From positions 1-27,059 of the forward strand of contig JBFELO010000062.1 in the NCBI GenBank assembly GCA_041552055.1: a stretch of 27,059 bases of DNA. The letters run 5' to 3'. The stretch comes from JBFELO01 sp041552055. GTDB taxonomy: Bacteria > Acidobacteriota > Thermoanaerobaculia > Thermoanaerobaculales > Sulfomarinibacteraceae. Position numbers and translations under genes: made by a program. Within the stretch, counting starts at the first letter, position 1, and each line of letters starts with the position of its first letter. The notes beneath the pieces were generated by a model, which was given only the letters and a program-made list of their open reading frames with translations, was not told the origin of the DNA and did not search any database. This document shows, in pieces, positions 23,858 to 27,059 of this stretch.

Positions 23858-25122
23858 GAGGTCTTACCTCCGGCCCCGTGGGTTCCCGGCCGGATGCCGA
23901 GCAGGGTGTCGATCCAGCGCTGCGGGTCGTCACCACCGCCAAGCATGGCGAAGATACCCTCCATCGCGCTCCGCTGCGGCTCGGGCAGGCTCTCGAGCTG
24001 CCACCACGCCGTCGGGTGGACGTCACGAAAGGTCCTCGGCTCCACGGATCGGCCGGCAGCTATCGTCTCCAGGGCGTGCTCCACGGCTGCCGGCGGGATC
24101 GGCATGGCCGGCTGGCCCAGGAACCGGACCGGGCACCTCCCGTTCGCCGCCAACCGAACGTCCGGGAGAATCTGGCCGAAGTTGATCTCGGTCACCAGGA
24201 TCTCGTTGACCCTGCCTGCGATCTCACCGAGCTCGTCCTCGGGAAACGGGAACAGCGAGACGGGCCGGAACAGGCCGGCCCTGACGCCCTTCGCGCGCGC
24301 CCGCCGGACCGCCTCCCTGGCGACCCGGGCCATGATGCCGTAGGCCACCACCACGAACTCGGCGTCGTCCATCATCTCGGCCTCGTACCGAACCTCGGTC
24401 TCGGCCATCCGTCGATATTTGTCCTGGAGCTTGTAGGTGATCAAGGTGTCGAGCTCGGGCGTTCGGTAGGCGCTCACCAACCTTCGGCCGCCGTCCGTTC
24501 GTGGGTTTTCCAGCGACCAGGTCTTGGCCGGCAGGTCCCGCTGCGGAACCTCGAACGGCTCCAGCGTCTCGATGAGGTTCGCCAGCACGCCGTCGATCGC
24601 CACCACGACGGGCGTCGTGTACAGATCCGCGAGATCGAAGGCCTCGACGGTGAGCCGGGCGATCTCGGTGACCGAGGCCGGGGCCAGGATCGGCAGGTGG
24701 TAGTCGCCGTTGCCGCCGCCCTTGAGCATCCGGATGTCGCTCTGGGCGGGCAGCAGCCCGGCCGAGACGCCGACGTGTGCCCTGGTGAGCGCCCCGAGCA
24801 CCAGCGGTACCTCGGCCCCGGCCGCGTTGGCCAAGCCCTCGACCATCAGGTTGAGGCCCGGCCCTACAGTAGCCGTCATGGCGCGCCTGCCGGCCACGGC
24901 GGCGCCGAACACGGCCATCACGCTGGACAGCTCGTCGCCGAGCTGTTGGAAGACGCCACCGTGCTCGGGCAGCGCCTGCGATACGTACTCGAGCAGCTCG
25001 GTCTGGGGTGTGATGGGGTAGCCGGCGAAGTACGAGCAGTCCGCCATGACCGCGCCGATGCCCATGGCGTGGGCACCCATGGTGGGTCTGCCGATCGGTG
25101 GCCTGAAGTCGTTTCTACTCAT
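23854..25122 (-). CDS. 2-oxoacid:ferredoxin oxidoreductase alpha subunit (VorB/KorA-like)
   Basis: A 422-residue alpha subunit. The ATG at 25122 overlaps the ferredoxin-subunit stop (ATGA); a much longer frame upstream is spurious. It shows GNxA-type MGAHAMGIGAVMADCSYFAG (15-34), YPITPQTE (35-42), ATVGPGLNLMVEGLANAAGA (84-103) and KGGGNGDYHLPILAP (134-148). The last resembles the GGGHGDY block that I associate with branched-chain (VorB) members more than with pyruvate enzymes. The C-terminus is about 50 residues longer than common (VHPTAWWQLESLPEPQRSA). It would produce an acyl-CoA from a 2-oxoacid, feeding the acyl-CoA dehydrogenases; this is inference. Confidence 0.92.
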   Translation of the reverse strand: MSRNDFRPPIGRPTMGAHAMGIGAVMADCSYFAGYPITPQTELLEYVSQALPEHGGVFQQLGDELSSVMAVFGAAVAGRRAMTATVGPGLNLMVEGLANAAGAEVPLVLGALTRAHVGVSAGLLPAQSDIRMLKGGGNGDYHLPILAPASVTEIARLTVEAFDLADLYTTPVVVAIDGVLANLIETLEPFEVPQRDLPAKTWSLENPRTDGGRRLVSAYRTPELDTLITYKLQDKYRRMAETEVRYEAEMMDDAEFVVVAYGIMARVAREAVRRARAKGVRAGLFRPVSLFPFPEDELGEIAGRVNEILVTEINFGQILPDVRLAANGRCPVRFLGQPAMPIPPAAVEHALETIAAGRSVEPRTFRDVHPTAWWQLESLPEPQRSAMEGIFAMLGGGDDPQRWIDTLLGIRPGTHGAGGKTS

Positions 25123-25451
25123 GACTCCTCTCCGTGGCGAATCGGTTTCGCGAAGCGAAAGACGTCGATCGCCTGATCCGGGCACACCGTGGCGCACAGG
25201 TTGCACGCGATGCACCTGGTCATGTCGGTGACCTCGACCGGGACCCACCCCATGAGATTCACGCTGTCGGCGCCGGCCTTCACGATGATGTCCACCGGGC
25301 AGGCCGGGATACACAGGTCGCAGCCCTTGCAGCGCTGATCGTGGATCACGATGTAGCCGTGCTGGAGCGGGGGCTTCTTCTTGCGCGGTGTCTCGGTTTC
25401 GATGTTGCTGGCCACGGTGACGTCGGCTCCGTCGGAGTCTGCCCTCCTCAA
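25119..25451 (-). CDS. 2-oxoacid:ferredoxin oxidoreductase delta subunit (2[4Fe-4S] ferredoxin)
   Basis: A 110-residue ferredoxin-like subunit with two complete cluster motifs, C41-x2-C44-x2-C47-x3-C51P and C80-x2-C83-x2-C86-x3-C90P. It relays electrons from the TPP subunit to free ferredoxin. It overlaps the alpha start by 4 nt. The start is uncertain: TTG at 25451 is the longest choice, with AGGG nearby, and GTG about 11 codons in is the alternative. The basic stretch PRKKKPP (22-28) before the first cluster would be kept either way. It is the first gene of the operon. Confidence 0.88.
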   Translation of the reverse strand: MRRADSDGADVTVASNIETETPRKKKPPLQHGYIVIHDQRCKGCDLCIPACPVDIIVKAGADSVNLMGWVPVEVTDMTRCIACNLCATVCPDQAIDVFRFAKPIRHGEES

Positions 25452-25475
25452 CCGACCCTGGGATCCCTATATTTC

Positions 25476-25488
25476 GTTGTCGAACAAC
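25476..25488. promoter_or_regulatory. Palindrome upstream of the 2-oxoacid oxidoreductase operon
   Basis: GTTGT-CGA-ACAAC, 25-37 nt before the TTG start. Its right half, TCGAACAAC (25480-25488), is identical to 3571-3579 beside the tetR operator. It abuts the CCACAGAGG repeat, so it may equally be a repeat edge. Confidence 0.3.
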
Positions 25489-25512
25489 CACAGAGGCACG
25501 GAGACACAGAGG
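25488..25512. repeat. CCACAGAGGCACGGAGACACAGAGG repeat
   Basis: This is a near-periodic purine-rich repeat starting CCACAGAGGCACGGAGACAC. The complement of its first part occurs at 3443-3457. Confidence 0.7.
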
Positions 25513-25542
25513 AGGAGCCGAGGTTGCCGGCTGCCGGCGGTG

Positions 25543-25583
25543 TTTGAACCGCGAAGACGCAAGGACGCAAAGGTAACGCAAAG
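25543..25583. repeat. GCGAAGACGCAAGGACGCAAAGG repeat
   Basis: GAACCGCGAAGACGCAAGGA and the following ACGCAAAGG units match 26613-26650, and partly 2997-3021. In both right-hand copies it is followed about 30 bp later by the hairpin element, so the two form one composite. Confidence 0.75.
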
Positions 25584-25620
25584 CCCCCACCCACGCACCT
25601 GGACTTTGAGGACGTGAGGG

Positions 25621-25885
25621 CGTAGCCGTTCCCACGTCGAGACGCTCTCTTTCACTCCGACGCGCCCTCTCCCCAGCGCGCTCCCCGAGGTTGCCCCCCT
25701 TGACAATGTTGGGACCAGAGGGACTTTCTTGTGGAGCGATTTCGTGCCCAACGTTGTCAAGGACGGCACGCCCGCACGAGGCGCTGTCGGCGGCATGCCA
25801 GTCGCGTCGAGATCTGACACCCGAGGTGCCCTCTCCCAGAGGCGCTCCCCGCAGTTGAACACGCGAATGGGTGGGCGCGGTGCCA
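25621..25885. repeat. ~265-bp hairpin element, copy A
   Basis: Copy A is near-identical outside its centre to 26687-26952: the CGTTCCCACGTCGAGACGCT end, GGCGGCATGCCAGTCGCGTC and GTTGAACACGCGAATGGGTG are shared. The centre is a 16-bp stem (25698-25713 with 25747-25762; 15 Watson-Crick pairs and one G.T) around a 33-nt loop. Two direct copies of a CCCTCTCCC..GCGCTCCCCG unit flank the stem; the right one also forms the small hairpin CCTCT-CCC-AGAGG. No transposase gene is present. Confidence 0.85.
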
Positions 25886-25926
25886 GGCACCCGGTCGACC
25901 GTGCAGGCGTGGAGAGGTGCCTGGCA
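25881..25926. terminator. 11-bp inverted repeat downstream of the thioesterase-like gene
   Basis: TGCCAGGCACC (25881-25891) pairs perfectly with GGTGCCTGGCA (25916-25926). The loop contains the 10-bp palindrome CGGTCGACCG (25892-25901), and GGTGCC-A-GGCACC (25879-25891) is itself palindromic. It could end minus-strand transcription from 26029, but lacks a T-tract. Confidence 0.4.
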
Positions 25927-25950
25927 ACGACACGGAGGCGGCGACCGGGA

Positions 25951-26030
25951 ATCTGCGTATGTCTGCGTTATCTGCGGTTTGAAACCCGGGCGGGTGGCGG
26001 ATCTGTGTTCATCTGTGTGATCTGTGGGTT
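25951..26030 (-). repeat. CGCAGAT/ACAGAT quasi-periodic repeat block
   Basis: The minus strand contains TTTCAAACCGCAGATAACGC and, after a GCCACCCGCCCGGG spacer, a second ACAGATCACACAGATGAAC series. It corresponds to the blocks at 2910 and 3390, and it touches the stop codon of the thioesterase-like gene. Confidence 0.75.
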
Positions 26031-26535
26031 AGTTCCCTGCCCCGGCCTCGGGTCGCGGGCCGACGACCCAGGTGATGGTCGCGCGGGCGACGTCGTCGCC
26101 CGTCTCGTCCGACAATGTGACCTTTACGTCGTGACGTTGTTGCACGGTCGAGTCGGGAACTTTGCACTCCGCGACCGCCGTCAGCACGCCGTGCGCCTTC
26201 TTGACGAAGTCGATCGAGATGTCGGTGACGATGATGCGCGCGGTGTCGGGGACCGAGGCCGCCATGGCCAGGCCCGAGGTGCACTCGGCGAGGGTGAACA
26301 GGGCGCCGGCGTGGACCGATTTGAGGTGCTGGTGGAGCCGCCGCCGTTCCGTCATCGCGATCCTCGCTCGACCGGGTCTCACGTCCAACACCCGCGGGCG
26401 GATCACGGCATTGAACGGGGCCACACGTGCGAAGATCTGGCTGAAGACGATCCGTCCCATCGGGTACCGGTTGCACTTCGCCCACACCCGGAGGATGCGG
26501 TTGTCAACGGTTGCGGGCGGTTCCTGTGCGGACAT
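26029..26535 (-). CDS. DUF4442/PaaI-type hotdog-fold thioesterase-like protein
   Basis: A 168-residue hotdog-fold protein. LHQHLKSVHAGALFTLAECT (67-86) holds the helix-start motif HAGALFTLAE of the DUF4442/PaaI group, with H75 and E84 as candidate active-site residues. RIIVTDISIDFVKKAHG is a central strand and linker. Such proteins hydrolyse acyl-CoA thioesters or only bind them. The ATG at 26535 has GAGG 6 nt upstream; a longer in-frame extension runs through the right-hand repeat and is rejected. It is a single gene, flanked on both sides by copies of the hairpin element, 577 bp from the 2-oxoacid oxidoreductase operon. Confidence 0.85.
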   Translation of the reverse strand: MSAQEPPATVDNRILRVWAKCNRYPMGRIVFSQIFARVAPFNAVIRPRVLDVRPGRARIAMTERRRLHQHLKSVHAGALFTLAECTSGLAMAASVPDTARIIVTDISIDFVKKAHGVLTAVAECKVPDSTVQQRHDVKVTLSDETGDDVARATITWVVGPRPEAGAGN

Positions 26536-26956
26536 CCGTGGCCTCAGGGTAACACCCTTCCAACTGGAGGATGATGGGGAAGGAGACGCGCTTGCCCCCC
26601 CGGGGGCGTGAGAAACGCGAAGACGCAAATACGCAAAGGCATCGCAAAGCGCGCGCCTATCCATCTGACTTTTTGGGGCGTGAGGGCGTGGCCGTTCCCA
26701 CGTCGAGACGCTCTCTTTCACTCCGACGCGCCCTCTCCCGGAGGCGCTCGCCGTGGGTGCCCCCTGTCACAATGTTGGGACCCAACGAACCACACCACCC
26801 GGTGACGGTTTCCCCAACATTGTGAAAGACGGCACCCCGCACGGGCGCGCTGTCGGCGGCATGCCAGTCGCGTCGACGATCTGACACCCGAGGTACCCTC
26901 TCCCAGAGGCGCTCCCCGCAGTTGAACACGCGAATGGGTGGGCGCGGTGCCACCCA
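26536..26956. other. Non-coding gap with composite repeat
   Basis: No gene is supported. The gap holds the GCGAAGACGCAA-type repeat (26613-26650) and then hairpin element copy B. Short frames on both strands read through the element and have no family features. Confidence 0.7.
26687..26952. repeat. ~265-bp hairpin element, copy B
   Basis: Copy B lies in the same orientation as copy A at 25621-25885. Its central stem is TCACAATGTTGGG (26767-26779) with CCCAACATTGTGA (26813-26825), 13 bp perfect, around a 33-nt loop of the same length as in copy A but unrelated sequence. The flanking CCCTCTCCC..GAGGCGCTC units are present twice. The preceding GCGAAGACGCAAA repeat (26613-26650) is also shared. 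The copy ends 5 nt before the stop of the next minus-strand gene. Confidence 0.85.
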
Positions 26957-27059
26957 TTAGAAGGCGCGTGTCAAGTAGGCGTGGCGTTGCCAGTCGCGGG
27001 CCAGGGGCGCGCGGTCTTGGGGGAGGTGGTTTTTGTAGCTCACCCCGAGGTCGATGCAG
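26957..27059 (-). CDS. 3' end of an unidentified gene, cut by window edge
   Basis: A minus-strand frame enters from the right edge and ends at TAA (26959-26957). Only 34 residues are visible, ending DWQRHAYLTRAF. A terminal Phe after an alternating pattern is compatible with the last strand of an outer-membrane barrel, but the piece is too short to assign. It is the only open frame that meets the edge with a plausible composition, and it abuts hairpin element copy B. Confidence 0.45.
   Translation of the reverse strand, partial: CIDLGVSYKNHLPQDRAPLARDWQRHAYLTRAF

Larger units (their letters stand above)
25452..26028. other. Non-coding repeat-filled gap
   Basis: No convincing gene. From left to right it holds a palindrome GTTGTCGAACAAC (25476-25488), a CCACAGAGG-type repeat, a GCGAAGACGCAA-type repeat, a ~265-bp hairpin element, an 11-bp inverted repeat and a CGCAGAT-type block. 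Open frames through it read the repeats and lack family features. Confidence 0.7.

Noticed and set aside
25123..25890. Long N-terminal extension of the oxidoreductase alpha subunit
   Set aside because: It runs through the ferredoxin subunit gene in another frame and through hairpin element copy A; homologues start at 25122.
25621..26952. Insertion sequence bounded by the two hairpin elements
   Set aside because: The copies are in direct, not inverted, orientation. The DNA between them holds only an ordinary thioesterase-like gene and repeats, and there is no transposase.
26657..26957. Small proteins read from the hairpin elements
   Set aside because: The frames are created by the repeat. 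The loop, which would be central to the protein, is unrelated between copies while the stem is conserved as DNA/RNA.
1..27059. tRNA or rRNA genes
   Set aside because: No cloverleaf with a TTC-containing T arm and no conserved rRNA stretch was seen in the gaps.

Overview
The window is high-GC DNA from a Gram-negative bacterium. A signal-peptide protein ending in an outer-membrane beta-barrel, a membrane-bound electron-transfer-flavoprotein:quinone oxidoreductase of the kind that reduces menaquinone, and ferredoxin-dependent 2-oxoacid oxidation all fit a lineage such as Acidobacteriota or a similar soil, sediment or marine phylum. I cannot fix the taxon from the sequence. Gaps between operons carry several families of short quasi-periodic repeats, which is typical of large uncultivated-bacterium genomes.

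Layout. 1-2792 (-): an outer-membrane protein cut by the window edge. 2793-3600: a repeat-rich gap ending in a clear promoter/operator. 3602-10305 (+): operon tetR - etfB - etfA - membrane FeS EtfA/B:quinone oxidoreductase - two acyl-CoA dehydrogenase (ACAD) subunits. 10306-10609: gene remnants and a hairpin between convergent genes. 20511-10610 (-): nine genes in the order ACAD, ACAD, TIGR03084-type protein, nitronate-monooxygenase-like flavoprotein, free biotin carrier, two different 518-residue carboxyltransferases, a beta-keto acid cleavage enzyme (BKACE) and an enoyl-CoA hydratase-like protein. 20635-22450 (+): enoyl-CoA isomerase-like protein and a metallo-beta-lactamase-fold hydrolase. 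25451-22482 (-): ferredoxin-dependent 2-oxoacid oxidoreductase, subunits delta-alpha-beta-gamma joined by ATGA overlaps. 26535-26029 (-): hotdog thioesterase-like protein. Two copies of a ~265-bp hairpin element surround that last gene, and the 3' end of another gene lies at the right edge.

How it works together (inference). The content reads as an acyl-CoA degradation island: a 2-oxoacid or imported acid becomes an acyl-CoA, ACADs oxidise it, and electrons pass through EtfBA to the membrane FeS protein and the quinone pool. A biotin carboxylase system then carboxylates the enoyl-CoA, hydratase/isomerase proteins act on the product, and a C-C bond is cleaved. The order resembles leucine/isovalerate or acyclic-terpene catabolism, but no biotin carboxylase subunit and no HMG-CoA lyase are in the window, and BKACE stands where a lyase would be expected. 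The substrate is unproven.

The most unusual observation is that the two neighbouring carboxyltransferases appear to have degenerated in complementary halves. One keeps the N-domain oxyanion-hole motif and the other keeps the C-domain motif, which suggests an obligate heteromer with shared active sites.
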